This document shows, one piece after another, positions 46,136 to 54,097 of a DNA stretch of 64,000 nucleotides. The stretch comes from Cupriavidus sp. P-10. GTDB lineage: Bacteria > Pseudomonadota > Gammaproteobacteria > Burkholderiales > Burkholderiaceae. Made by a program: the position numbers and the translations under genes. Positions within the stretch are counted from its first letter, which is position 1. The number at the start of each line of letters is the position of its first letter. Location: assembly GCF_003402535.2 (NCBI RefSeq), contig NZ_AP025170.1, forward strand, positions 868,001 through 932,000, in the 5' to 3' direction. A model generated the notes under the pieces. It was not told the origin of the DNA, did no database searches, and saw only the letters and a program-made list of their open reading frames with translations.

Positions 46136-46579
46136 ATGGAAGAACGCATGAACTGGCAAGACGTGGCCCCGGACGCCTACAAGGCAATGGTCGGCGTGGA
46201 GATCTACCTGGCCCGCTGCGGCCTGGAAAACAGCCTGAAGGAACTGGTGAAGATCCGCGCCTCGCAGATCAACGGCTGCGCCTTCTGCCTCGACATGCAT
46301 GTGACCGATGCGCGCAAGCATGGCGAAAGCGATCGCCGCCTGAGCCTGCTGCCGGCATGGCGCGAAGTGAGCTGGTTCACCGCGCGCGAGCGTGCCGCGC
46401 TGGGCTGGACCGAGGCGCTGACGCTGCTGCCGCAAAGCCAGGCGCCCGACGCCGACTACAACGCGGTGCGCGAGCAGTTTTCTGAAAAGGAAATCGCCGA
46501 CCTGACCCTGCTGATCTCGATGATCAATGCGTGGAACCGCTTCGGCGCCGGCTTCCGCCGCCAGCCGCCGGCGCTCTGA
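46136..46579 (+). CDS. AhpD-like carboxymuconolactone decarboxylase family protein
   Basis: A 147-residue helical protein. The redox/general-acid motif is NGCAFCLDMHVTDARKHGE, matching the CxxC...H of AhpD-type alkylhydroperoxidases, with E upstream in LVKIRASQING. C-terminal helices read LTLLISMINAWNRFGAGF. Such proteins act as small peroxidases or trimeric decarboxylase relatives. GGAGA lies 8 nt before the ATG; a second Met at 46148 is an alternative. Divergence from the MocR gene suggests that regulator controls it. Confidence 0.9.
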   Translation: MEERMNWQDVAPDAYKAMVGVEIYLARCGLENSLKELVKIRASQINGCAFCLDMHVTDARKHGESDRRLSLLPAWREVSWFTARERAALGWTEALTLLPQSQAPDADYNAVREQFSEKEIADLTLLISMINAWNRFGAGFRRQPPAL

Positions 46580-46619
46580 TCGCAGCGCTACGCTTGCCAC
46601 CCCTGCCGCCGCGGCTCGT

Positions 46620-46868
46620 CGATTGACAAGCCGCGGCGCGCTGTGCGGCTGGGTGCTGGCGCGGGCGCATGCCAGGGGCAGCGGGCTGGCCGCCGAGGTC
46701 AGCGGCCACCTGGAACGGAGCGACCGGATGGCCGATGCAATGGTAGGCTATGCCAATGGCTATGCCGACCAGGTCGGGCGCGACTATGAGCAGTTCGTTG
46801 CCGCGTGCCGGTCGGGCCGCCTGGAGGCGCGCACCGACGCCGGCATGGCGGGAGATTTTCGCGCGTAG
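46620..46868 (+). pseudogene. C-terminal remnant of a DUF2252 protein
   Basis: The frame reads LTSRGALCGWVLARAHARGSG, then HLERSDRMADAMVGYANGYADQVGRDYEQFVAACRSGRL, which is the C-terminal part of DUF2252 proteins (normally over 350 residues; their ends carry GWALARAHARSG and YADQxxxDHxALV). Nothing of the remaining domain is found upstream, where the AhpD-like gene ends at 46579, so only about 80 residues persist. No start signal is evident. Deletion of a longer gene with retention of its tail is the simplest reading. Confidence 0.65.
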
Positions 46869-46922
46869 CCGCGCTGGCGGTGCCCTTTGCGTTTGCGTTC
46901 ATGTTTTGCCAGGAGTCTGCCC

Positions 46923-47246
46923 ATGACAGAAGACACCCTGCTGCAACTGATGGCCGAGGTCGAGAAGGAAGACCCGATCGACTACGCCGACCTGCCGTTC
47001 GACGACCGCGCGCTGCGCCAGCTGGCGTGCCGGCTGATCGCCGAGCGCTCCGAGCAGATGGAAGCGTCCGGCTTGTCGACGGAGGCGCTGCTGGCCACGA
47101 TGTGGGCCTCGACCGCCAAGCTGGTGCTGGAAAACCTGGTGCTCAACGCGCGCCTGCTGACGCTGCAGGGCATGCCCGACGACGCCCAGGCGCTGATCGA
47201 CCGCATTGCGCGGCAGTCGCGCGGCGGCCCGGATCGAGAGTCCTGA
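46923..47246 (+). CDS. Hypothetical protein, 107 residues
   Basis: An acidic, helical cytosolic protein starting MTEDTLLQLMAEVEKEDPIDYADLPFDD and including LATMWASTAKLVLENLVLNARLLTLQ. No motif recognised. AGGAG lies 8 nt before the ATG at 46923, supporting translation. It precedes lpxO by 140 bp on the same strand. The short acidic N-terminal YADLPFDDRALRQL may be a binding segment; function is unknown. Confidence 0.7.
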   Translation: MTEDTLLQLMAEVEKEDPIDYADLPFDDRALRQLACRLIAERSEQMEASGLSTEALLATMWASTAKLVLENLVLNARLLTLQGMPDDAQALIDRIARQSRGGPDRES

Positions 47247-47386
47247 CTGGCCAACTTCTTATGTGACGCGTTCGCTACTAACTGCGGTGCTGCGTCTGTT
47301 TCGCTAAAATACTGGTTTTCGCCCAGCCGGCCCGCGGCGTGCTTTGCCACGTGCGTAACAGGGGCGGCCAACCAGGAGGATTTCGG

Positions 47387-48289
47387 GTGATCAAGTGGAT
47401 ATTCGTCGCGGGCTATCTCGGTGCCATCCTGTATGTGCACTTCCGCGGCAAGGTAAGACTGAAGATCTGGCGCCAGCTGCTGGACCATTCGGCGCTGGTG
47501 GCGCCGATCAACTGCTTCATGTATGCGTTCTCGGGCGTGCCGCGCACGCCGTATATTCCGGTCGATAATTTCCCCGACCTGGAAAAGCTGCGCGCCGCGT
47601 GGCCGGAGATCCGCGACGAAGGGCTGGCGCTGGGAGCGATGCGCAAGATCAAGGCCGCGGACAAGAACGACGACGCCGGCTTCAATTCGTTCTTCAAATA
47701 CGGCTGGAAGCGTTTCTACCTGAAGTGGTACGAGGCCCAGCACCCGTCTGCGGAGACGCTGTGCCCCAAGACCGTGGCGCTGCTGCGCGAACTGCCGACC
47801 GTGAAGGCGGCGATGTTCGCCGAGCTGCCGCCTGGCGGCAAGCTCAATCCGCACCGCGACCCGTTCGCGGGCTCGCTGCGCTACCACCTGGGCTTGTCCA
47901 CGCCCAACGATGACCGCTGCTTTATCGAGGTCGACGGCGAGCGCCACAGCTGGCGCGACGGCGAGGGCGTGGTCTTCGACGAAACCTACCTGCACTGGGC
48001 CGAAAACCGCAGCGAGACCAATCGCCTGATCCTGTTCTGCGATATCGAACGCCCGATGCGCTATGGCTGGGCCATGAAGTTCAACCACTGGATGGGCCGC
48101 AAGGTCATGACCGCGGCCAGCTCGCCCAACGACGAGCACGACCAGACCGGCATGATCAACAAGCTGTTCCGCTTCGTCTGGCTGGGCGGGCAATACCGCC
48201 GCCGCTTCAAGGCATGGAACCGCCAGCTGTATTACGTGGCCAAGTTCGGGCTGATCGTGGGGGGCGTGGCCCTGATCGTGTACCTGTAA
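47387..48289 (+). CDS. lpxO: Lipid A hydroxylase LpxO-like aspartyl/asparaginyl beta-hydroxylase family protein
   Basis: A 300-residue membrane-anchored Fe(II)/2-oxoglutarate dioxygenase, the same length as LpxO of Salmonella. An N-terminal helix (IKWIFVAGYLGAILYVHF) and a C-terminal helix (FGLIVGGVALIVYL) flank the catalytic domain with LNPHRDPFAGSLRYHLGLSTP (metal His, 2-oxoglutarate side) and the distal HWAENRSETNRLILFCDIERP. LpxO adds a 2-hydroxyl to the secondary acyl chain of lipid A. GTG is chosen as start because AGGAGG precedes it. A terminator follows directly. Confidence 0.92.
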   Translation: MIKWIFVAGYLGAILYVHFRGKVRLKIWRQLLDHSALVAPINCFMYAFSGVPRTPYIPVDNFPDLEKLRAAWPEIRDEGLALGAMRKIKAADKNDDAGFNSFFKYGWKRFYLKWYEAQHPSAETLCPKTVALLRELPTVKAAMFAELPPGGKLNPHRDPFAGSLRYHLGLSTPNDDRCFIEVDGERHSWRDGEGVVFDETYLHWAENRSETNRLILFCDIERPMRYGWAMKFNHWMGRKVMTAASSPNDEHDQTGMINKLFRFVWLGGQYRRRFKAWNRQLYYVAKFGLIVGGVALIVYL

Positions 48290-48296
48290 CCGCAAG

Positions 48297-48320
48297 AGAG
48301 CCGGCGCAAGCCGGCTCTTT
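48297..48320 (+). terminator. Intrinsic terminator of lpxO
   Basis: AGAGCCGGC / GCCGGCTCT with a GCAA tetraloop and TTTGCTTTTT after it, 7 nt past the stop codon. Confidence 0.93.
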
Positions 48321-48355
48321 GCTTTTTGGGGGGCTGCCCCGTCATGGAGATCCCG

Positions 48356-48625
48356 ATGCGTGTGCGATCCGCCCTGTGGCTGGCGGCCGCCAGCCTTGGC
48401 GCCGCCGCCTGCACTACCACACCGGGAGGCCAGTCCGCAGCGCAGCCGGCCAGCGCGGCGCCCACGGTCGGCATGCCCAATCCGGCTTCGGTCAACTGCA
48501 CCCGGCGCGGCGGCAAGCTGTCGATCGTACCGACGCCCGCCGGCCAGACCGGCATCTGCACCTTCCCCTCAGGCAAGCAGTGCGAGGAATGGGCGCTGAT
48601 GCGCGGAGAGTGCGCGCCGGGCTGA
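48356..48625 (+). CDS. DUF333-containing small lipoprotein
   Basis: An 89-residue periplasmic lipoprotein: signal peptide MRVRSALWLAAASLGAAAC with the lipidated Cys at 19, a Thr/Pro/Ala linker, then a DUF333 domain NPASVNCTRRGGKLSIV...GQTGICTFPSGKQCEEWALMRGEC. The three later Cys residues are conserved in the family and probably pair. Function is unknown. GGAGA before the ATG supports this start over an earlier Met. It converges on the diguanylate cyclase gene. Confidence 0.88.
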   Translation: MRVRSALWLAAASLGAAACTTTPGGQSAAQPASAAPTVGMPNPASVNCTRRGGKLSIVPTPAGQTGICTFPSGKQCEEWALMRGECAPG

Positions 48626-48642
48626 GGCGTGCCGCCGGCCCT

Positions 48643-50169
48643 TTAGTTGCCCCTGCTGCGGCGCTCGTTGCCCAGCGCTTCGTAATGCGCGCGCTTGGCT
48701 TCGTACATGCGGCTGTCAGCCACCTTGACCGTGTCACTGAGCCGCTCGCCCTGCACGCAGGTGGCGTGGCCGATGGAAAAGCTCAGGCGCACGCCGGGAT
48801 AGAAGGTGTTGTTCAGCTCGACTACCTTCTCGACCTGCTCGACCACCGTGGCGGCGCCGCGCTCGTCGCGGCCGGGCAGCAGGATCATGAATTCATCGCC
48901 GCCGATGCGGGCCACGCAGGCCTGCTCGCCCACGGCTTTCTTCAGCACCTCGCCGGTGCGGCGCAGCAGGCCATCGCCGTCGCCGTGGCCGAACTGGTCG
49001 TTGACCACCTTGAGCCCGTTCAGGTCCACCGCCACCACGCTGACCGGCCATGGTCCCTTGCGGCCCAGCCGCGCCAGTTCGTCCTCGTAATAAGCGCGGT
49101 TGTAGAGCTTGGTCAGCACGTCGTGCTTGCCCAGGAACTCGACATAGGCCTCGGCCTTCTTGCGCGCGGTGATATCGGTGAGCGACACCAGCACCTGGTC
49201 CCAGTCGGCCTCGCAGCCGGGGAACACCGACCACTGCATGTAGACATCGACCTGCCGGCCGTCGAGCGCGTAGTTGATGACCTCGCGCTGCTGCCACAGT
49301 TTCTCGTGCCAGAGGTCGATCAACTGCTCGGCGAAATGGATGCGCATGTCGTCGCGGAACACGTCGCCGAGGCGCGACAGCAGGATTTCCTTGGACTCGG
49401 CGCCGAACATCAGCAGTGTCTGCCGGTTGACGTCGAGCACGCGGATCTCCTGCATGCAGCGCGAGACAAAGTCTGGATGCACGTTGAGGAAGGTGCGGAA
49501 GTCGGTGATGCCGGCCGCGCGCACTTCGTCGAGCAGCACCTTGACCGCGCTGAAGTCTTCCACCCACAGTGACACCGGCGAGTGTTCGAACAGGCCCAGC
49601 GCGTATTGCTCGCTGCGGCGCAGCTCGCGTTCGCTACGCACGCGCGCGCTGATGTCCTCGATCGACAGCAGCACGCGCTCCCACGTGCCTTCATGGCCGG
49701 GCATGACCGTCGCTTCGAGCCGGATGTCGAGGCGTTCGCCGTCCAGCGTGTAGTTGACGGTCTGGCTGGCAAAGCGGGTGCCGCCGTCCCAGAGCTGGCC
49801 GAGTTCTTCCACGTGCTGGTCGAACATGTCGTCGCGGAAGACGGTGTCGAGGTTGGCGACCAGGTCGTCGAGGTCGGCCGCGCGGAACAGGTCGAGCGTG
49901 CGCTGGTTGACGTCGATCACGCGGATCAGCGACGAGCATTGCGCCACCTGGTGCGGATTGGCGCGCAGGTAGGCGCGCAGGTCGGTGACCCCGTCGCGGC
50001 GCAGCTGGTCGAAATGGGCGCGCACGTCGCTGAAGTCTTCCAGCCACAGCGACACGGGCGCGAGCTGGAACAGCGTCTGGTAATCGTCGAGGGTGTTGCC
50101 GGGCGGGGTGCCGGCGGGGCGGTTGCTGCTGTGAGCGCGTGATGCCGCGGAAGGACTGCTCAAGGCCAC
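48643..50169 (-). CDS. Diguanylate cyclase with two tandem PAS domains
   Basis: A 508-residue soluble signalling protein. Two PAS repeats begin with near-identical segments PVSLWLEDFSDV (about residue 38) and PVSLWVEDFSAV (about 195) and each ends in a PAC-like LSIEDISAR / VSLTDITAR; then a GGDEF domain with RIGGDEF, residues 423-427 being GGDEF. The active motif is intact, so it should make cyclic di-GMP. The RxxD inhibitory site expected just upstream reads GEQA, so product inhibition is probably absent. No membrane helix is seen; PAS ligand unknown. Confidence 0.93.
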   Translation of the reverse strand: MALSSPSAASRAHSSNRPAGTPPGNTLDDYQTLFQLAPVSLWLEDFSDVRAHFDQLRRDGVTDLRAYLRANPHQVAQCSSLIRVIDVNQRTLDLFRAADLDDLVANLDTVFRDDMFDQHVEELGQLWDGGTRFASQTVNYTLDGERLDIRLEATVMPGHEGTWERVLLSIEDISARVRSERELRRSEQYALGLFEHSPVSLWVEDFSAVKVLLDEVRAAGITDFRTFLNVHPDFVSRCMQEIRVLDVNRQTLLMFGAESKEILLSRLGDVFRDDMRIHFAEQLIDLWHEKLWQQREVINYALDGRQVDVYMQWSVFPGCEADWDQVLVSLTDITARKKAEAYVEFLGKHDVLTKLYNRAYYEDELARLGRKGPWPVSVVAVDLNGLKVVNDQFGHGDGDGLLRRTGEVLKKAVGEQACVARIGGDEFMILLPGRDERGAATVVEQVEKVVELNNTFYPGVRLSFSIGHATCVQGERLSDTVKVADSRMYEAKRAHYEALGNERRSRGN

Positions 50170-50362
50170 TCTCCTTTGTTCTTGTTCCCGTCTCGTGGCG
50201 GGGCTGGCAGCGTTCGAGGGAACCAGCAGAGCCTCGGCCGCCGCGCCAGCGCACTAGGATAGGTGAGGCGGCGGAAAATGGGGATAAACCGGGCGCAAAA
50301 AGCAGGTCAATCAGGCAGGGGCGCCACCGGTGTTGCGAAAATGCGCGAGGCTCGGCGCGCGG

Positions 50363-51799
50363 CTAGCTCGCCAGGCTTTGCACCACGCCCGCCAGCGTGG
50401 CCAGCGCGCGCTCGATCTGCGTTGAGCGCGGCGTGCCGCAGTTGATGCGCAGGCAATGGTCGAAACGCCCGGCGTTGGAGAACATCACCCCCGGCATGAC
50501 GCGGATGCCGGCCTGCAGCGCCTGGTCGAAAACCGCCTCGGACGATACCTGCGCAGGCATCTCCACCCACAGGTGCATGCCGCCGCGCGGGGCACCCAGC
50601 CGCGTGCCCGCCGGGAAGCTGGCCGCCACCGCCTGCGCGAACCATTCGCGCTGAAGCTGCAGCCGCGTGCGCAACCGGCGCAGGTGCCGTTCATGCGCGC
50701 CGCTGGCGAGGAAGTCCGCCGCGGCCATCTGCGACAGCATCTCGTTGGGGCGCGACAGCCCGAACTTGAGCATTTCCACGCGCGGCTGCCATTTACCGGC
50801 AGCGATCCAGCCGAGCCGCATGCCGGGCGCCAGCACCTTGTGCAGCGAGGCGCAGTGGATCACGTTGCCGCTGCCGTCCCAGGCCTTGGCCGCAGCCGGC
50901 TGGGTATCGCCGTCAGCGGTGGCGGAGAAGCAGTCGTCCTCGATCAGCGCGATGCCGCGTGACTCGCACCACTGCACCAGCCGCGCCTTGTGCGCGTCCG
51001 GCATGATGCAGCCGAGCGGGTTCTGCAGGTTGGGCACCACCGCCACCGCGCGGATATTGTCGTAGTGCTGCGCCGCCAGCTCCAGCGCCTCCAGCGAGAG
51101 CCCGGTCTGCGGGCTGCACGGGATTTCCAGCGCGCGCATGCCGAGGCTTTCGAGGATCTGCAGCAGGCCGTAATAGGTGGGCGATTCCACCGCGATCACG
51201 TCGCCCGGGCCGGCCACCGCGCGCAGCGCAAGGTTGAGGGCCTCGGTGCAGCCGTGCGTGATGACGATCTCCTCCGGCGCCAGCTGCATCCGCGCATGCA
51301 GCGCCTGGCGCGCGATGGCGCTGCGCAGCGGCGCGTAGCCCTCCGGCTCGACGGCCTCGCCGAACAGCATCGGATGCCGGCGCAATGCGCGCGCCGCGGC
51401 GCTGCGCAATGCATCGGCGGGATAGAGCGAGGGCGCACAGTAGGCGCCGCCAAGATTGGTATGGACGTGCTGGTGCTGGCTGCGCGCCAGCAGCGCCGAA
51501 ATGCGCTGGTGGATGCCGACGTACTGCGCGGGATCGGGCAGCGCGGCGTCGGGTTCGGTCAGCGGTGCCAGCGGCGCGCGCACGGGTGCCGCGACGAAAT
51601 AGCCGGCGCGCGGGCGGGCTTCGAGCAGGCCATCGCTCTCCAGCTGGCGGCAGGCCTGCAGCGCCGTGGACAGGCTGACGCCATGCAGTCCCATCAGCGC
51701 GCGCACGGATGGCATGCGGTCGCCGGCGGTCAGCGTGCCGGATTCGATGGCGCGGCGGTAATGGCCGGCAACCTGGCGGTAAAGCGGGGTGGATTCCAT
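50363..51799 (-). CDS. MocR-family regulator (GntR helix-turn-helix fused to aminotransferase fold)
   Basis: A 478-residue regulator. The GntR domain (residues 1-70) reads PLYRQVAGHYRRAIESGTLTAGDRMPSVRALMGLHGVSLSTALQACRQL; the aminotransferase part has THGCTEALNLALRAV, ESPTYYGLLQIL, NLQNPLG and the PLP-lysine region ASLHKVLAPGMRLGW. The intact Lys suggests PLP binding. It is divergent from a 129-residue hypothetical gene, and the intergenic region carries a GATACAG inverted repeat. Not a close duplicate of the other MocR gene in this window. Confidence 0.92.
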   Translation of the reverse strand: MESTPLYRQVAGHYRRAIESGTLTAGDRMPSVRALMGLHGVSLSTALQACRQLESDGLLEARPRAGYFVAAPVRAPLAPLTEPDAALPDPAQYVGIHQRISALLARSQHQHVHTNLGGAYCAPSLYPADALRSAAARALRRHPMLFGEAVEPEGYAPLRSAIARQALHARMQLAPEEIVITHGCTEALNLALRAVAGPGDVIAVESPTYYGLLQILESLGMRALEIPCSPQTGLSLEALELAAQHYDNIRAVAVVPNLQNPLGCIMPDAHKARLVQWCESRGIALIEDDCFSATADGDTQPAAAKAWDGSGNVIHCASLHKVLAPGMRLGWIAAGKWQPRVEMLKFGLSRPNEMLSQMAAADFLASGAHERHLRRLRTRLQLQREWFAQAVAASFPAGTRLGAPRGGMHLWVEMPAQVSSEAVFDQALQAGIRVMPGVMFSNAGRFDHCLRINCGTPRSTQIERALATLAGVVQSLAS

Positions 51800-51834
51800 G
51801 GCGGCATGGTGGCGCGGTTGGCCATCAGGGTACA

Positions 51835-51859
51835 GATACAGATGCGGGGCGCCTGTATC
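51835..51859. promoter_or_regulatory. Inverted repeat GATACAG-N11-CTGTATC, candidate MocR operator
   Basis: GATACAG (51835-51841) and CTGTATC (51853-51859) form perfect arms 11 bp apart, and the left arm extends to a direct repeat TACAGATACAG. It is 36 bp upstream of the MocR ATG. Position and symmetry suit autoregulation. Confidence 0.5.
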
Positions 51860-51973
51860 GTAACAGCCCCGGTTTTTCCTTGCTGTTCTGGTAGAGGTCG
51901 TGCGGGGGTGTGCCTGCCGCGCGCGCGAGCCGGCCGATAGGCTGGAGTCCTGAGCTTTTATCGGAGCCAAGCC

Positions 51974-52363
51974 ATGCCAAGCGTATCGATCGACCCTCCA
52001 GAAGCCATCTTGCAGGCGTCCGCCACGCGCCTGTCTGCCGGGCAATGCCTGCACCTGCGCGTGCCGGCGGGCACGGTGCTGCATGCCGGCGCCGGCCAGA
52101 TCGAGGTCAGCGGGCCGCCGCAATGGCTGGCCGAAACCTGCCACATACCGCGCTGGCGCCTGCGCGCGGGCGAGTCGCTGGCCATACCGGCACGCGGCTG
52201 GCTACAGGTGGCGGCGCGCGGCGACGCCGCCGTCACCATCGCCGTGCCACCCGGCTTGATCGCTCGCGTGGCGGCGTTGCTGACGTGGCGCAAGCGCCGC
52301 GTGCCGTGGCCATGGCGGCACCAGCCGCAATCGATTGCCGACCCGGCACCCGAAAGACTATAA
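51974..52363 (+). CDS. Hypothetical protein with single beta-sandwich-like domain, 129 residues
   Basis: An all-beta protein: ATRLSAGQCLHLRVPAGTVLHAGAGQIEVSGPP followed by RLRAGESLAIPARGWLQVAARGDAAVTIAVPPG resembles a compact cupin-like or DUF2917-type fold, with an Arg/Trp-rich basic tail (TWRKRRVPWPWRHQP). No metal-binding His set is visible. GGAG lies 8 nt before the ATG. Divergent from the MocR gene, so possibly its target. Confidence 0.65.
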   Translation: MPSVSIDPPEAILQASATRLSAGQCLHLRVPAGTVLHAGAGQIEVSGPPQWLAETCHIPRWRLRAGESLAIPARGWLQVAARGDAAVTIAVPPGLIARVAALLTWRKRRVPWPWRHQPQSIADPAPERL

Positions 52364-52431
52364 AATTGCGCTCCGGCCGGACCTGGCACATTGGTGTGCC
52401 CAACCCCCCGGCCGCAGTTCTCGGGTTCCCC

Positions 52432-54057
52432 ATGCTACGTCTAAGTGAAGTCAAACTCCCGCTCGACCATACCGAAAGCGACCTGGACGCCGCCGTGCGT
52501 GCCGGCGCCGCGCAGATCGGTGTCAAGGGAGACGGCCTGATCGGCTATACCGTGTTCCGCCGCGCCCACGATGCGCGCAAGCGCTCCGATATCAAGCTGA
52601 CCTACATCATCGATATCGAAGTCAGTGACGAAGCCGCGGCGCTCAAGCGCATGGCCGGCAAGCCGAACTGGAGCGTGACGCCCGATATGGAGTACCGCTT
52701 CGTCGCGCGTGCGCCGCAGGGCGGCCCCGCGCTGCGTCCGGTGGTGATCGGCATGGGCCCGTGCGGCCTGCTGGCCGGCCTGATCCTGGCGCAGTCGGGC
52801 TTCCGCCCGATCATCCTGGAGCGCGGCAAGGAAGTGCGCGAGCGCACCAAGGACACCTTCGGCCTGTGGCGCAAGAGCGTGCTCAACCCTGAGTCCAACG
52901 TGCAGTTCGGCGAAGGCGGCGCGGGCACGTTCTCGGACGGCAAGCTGTACAGCCAGATCAAGGACCCGAAGCACTATGGCCGCAAGGTGCTCAACGAGTT
53001 CGTGCGCGCCGGTGCGCCGGAAGACATCCTGTACAAGGCGCGCCCGCATATCGGCACCTTCCGCCTGGTGAGCATGGTCGAGAAGATGCGCGCCGAGATC
53101 ATCGAACTGGGCGGCGAAATCCGCTTCGGGACACGCGTCGACGATGTCGACATCGACGGCGGCCGCGTGCGCGGCCTGAAGCTGTCCGGCGGCGAATACC
53201 TGGAAGCCAGCCACGTCATCCTGGCGGTCGGCCACAGCGCGCGCGATACCTTCGAGATGCTGCACGGCCGCGGCGTGTTCATGGAGGCCAAGCCGTTCTC
53301 GCTGGGCTTCCGCATCGAGCATCCGCAGGGCCTGATCAACCGCAGCCGCTTCGGCAAGTTCGCCGGCAACAAGCTGCTGGGCGCGGCCGACTACAAGGTG
53401 GTGCACCACTGCAGCAACGGGCGTTCGGTGTACAGCTTCTGCATGTGCCCGGGCGGCACGGTGGTGGCGGCGGCGTCGGAGCCGGGGCGCGTGGTGACCA
53501 ATGGCATGAGCCAGTACAAGCGTGCCGAGCGCAACGCCAACGCCGGCATCGTTGTCGGCATCACGCCGGATGACTATCCGGGTGGCCCGCTGGCCGGCAT
53601 CGAGTTCCAGCGCAAGTGGGAAGAGCGCGCGTTCGAGCTGGGCGGCAGCAACTACAATGCGCCGGGCCAGCTGGTGGGCGACTTTGTCGCTGGCCGGCCG
53701 TCGACCTCGCTGGGCTCGGTCGAGCCTTCGTACAAGCCGGGCGTGACGCCGACCGACCTGAGCACGGCGCTGCCCGACTACGTGATCGAGGCGATCCGCG
53801 AAGGCATTCCCGAGATCGACAAGAAGCTGCCCGGATTCGCGCTGCATGACGCGGTGCTGACCGGCGTGGAAACACGTACCTCGTCGCCGCTGCGCATCCG
53901 CCGCAACAACGACGACTACCAGAGCATCAACGTCCAGGGCCTGTACCCGGCGGGCGAGGGCGCGGGCTATGCCGGCGGCATCTACTCGGCCGCGATCGAC
54001 GGCATCGAGGTGGCCGAAGCGGTGGCGCTCAGCATCGCCGGCGGCAAGCAGGCCTGA
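52432..54057 (+). CDS. NAD(P)/FAD-dependent oxidoreductase (COG2509-like)
   Basis: A 541-residue flavoprotein. An N-terminal domain of about 100 residues (LRLSEVKLPLDHTESDLDAAV, then a basic SDIKLTYIIDIEV) precedes the FAD-binding fold with VVIGMGPCGLLAGLILAQ (GxGxxG), ILERGKEVRER and VQFGEGGAGTFSDGKL. The C-terminal FAD contact reads LYPAGEGAGYAGGIYSAAIDGI. The family is conserved across bacteria and annotated as an uncharacterised FAD-dependent dehydrogenase. Two Cys (FCMCPGG) are conserved. Substrate unknown. Confidence 0.9.
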   Translation: MLRLSEVKLPLDHTESDLDAAVRAGAAQIGVKGDGLIGYTVFRRAHDARKRSDIKLTYIIDIEVSDEAAALKRMAGKPNWSVTPDMEYRFVARAPQGGPALRPVVIGMGPCGLLAGLILAQSGFRPIILERGKEVRERTKDTFGLWRKSVLNPESNVQFGEGGAGTFSDGKLYSQIKDPKHYGRKVLNEFVRAGAPEDILYKARPHIGTFRLVSMVEKMRAEIIELGGEIRFGTRVDDVDIDGGRVRGLKLSGGEYLEASHVILAVGHSARDTFEMLHGRGVFMEAKPFSLGFRIEHPQGLINRSRFGKFAGNKLLGAADYKVVHHCSNGRSVYSFCMCPGGTVVAAASEPGRVVTNGMSQYKRAERNANAGIVVGITPDDYPGGPLAGIEFQRKWEERAFELGGSNYNAPGQLVGDFVAGRPSTSLGSVEPSYKPGVTPTDLSTALPDYVIEAIREGIPEIDKKLPGFALHDAVLTGVETRTSSPLRIRRNNDDYQSINVQGLYPAGEGAGYAGGIYSAAIDGIEVAEAVALSIAGGKQA

Positions 54058-54097
54058 GCCTGCCCCTGAGCCTGCCCTTAAGCCTGCCCTTAAGCCT
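54055..54097 (+). repeat. Short tandem repeat AGCCTGCCCTTA
   Basis: About three and a half imperfect copies of a 12-bp unit (GAGCCTGCCCCT, GAGCCTGCCCTT, AAGCCTGCCCTT, AAGCCTGCTG) begin at the stop codon of the oxidoreductase gene and run into the end of the convergent flavoprotein gene, whose last codons they encode. Confidence 0.8.

Noticed and set aside
52384..52400. Sigma-54-like TGGCAC motif upstream of the COG2509-like gene
   Set aside because: The matching TTGC element at the required distance is missing.
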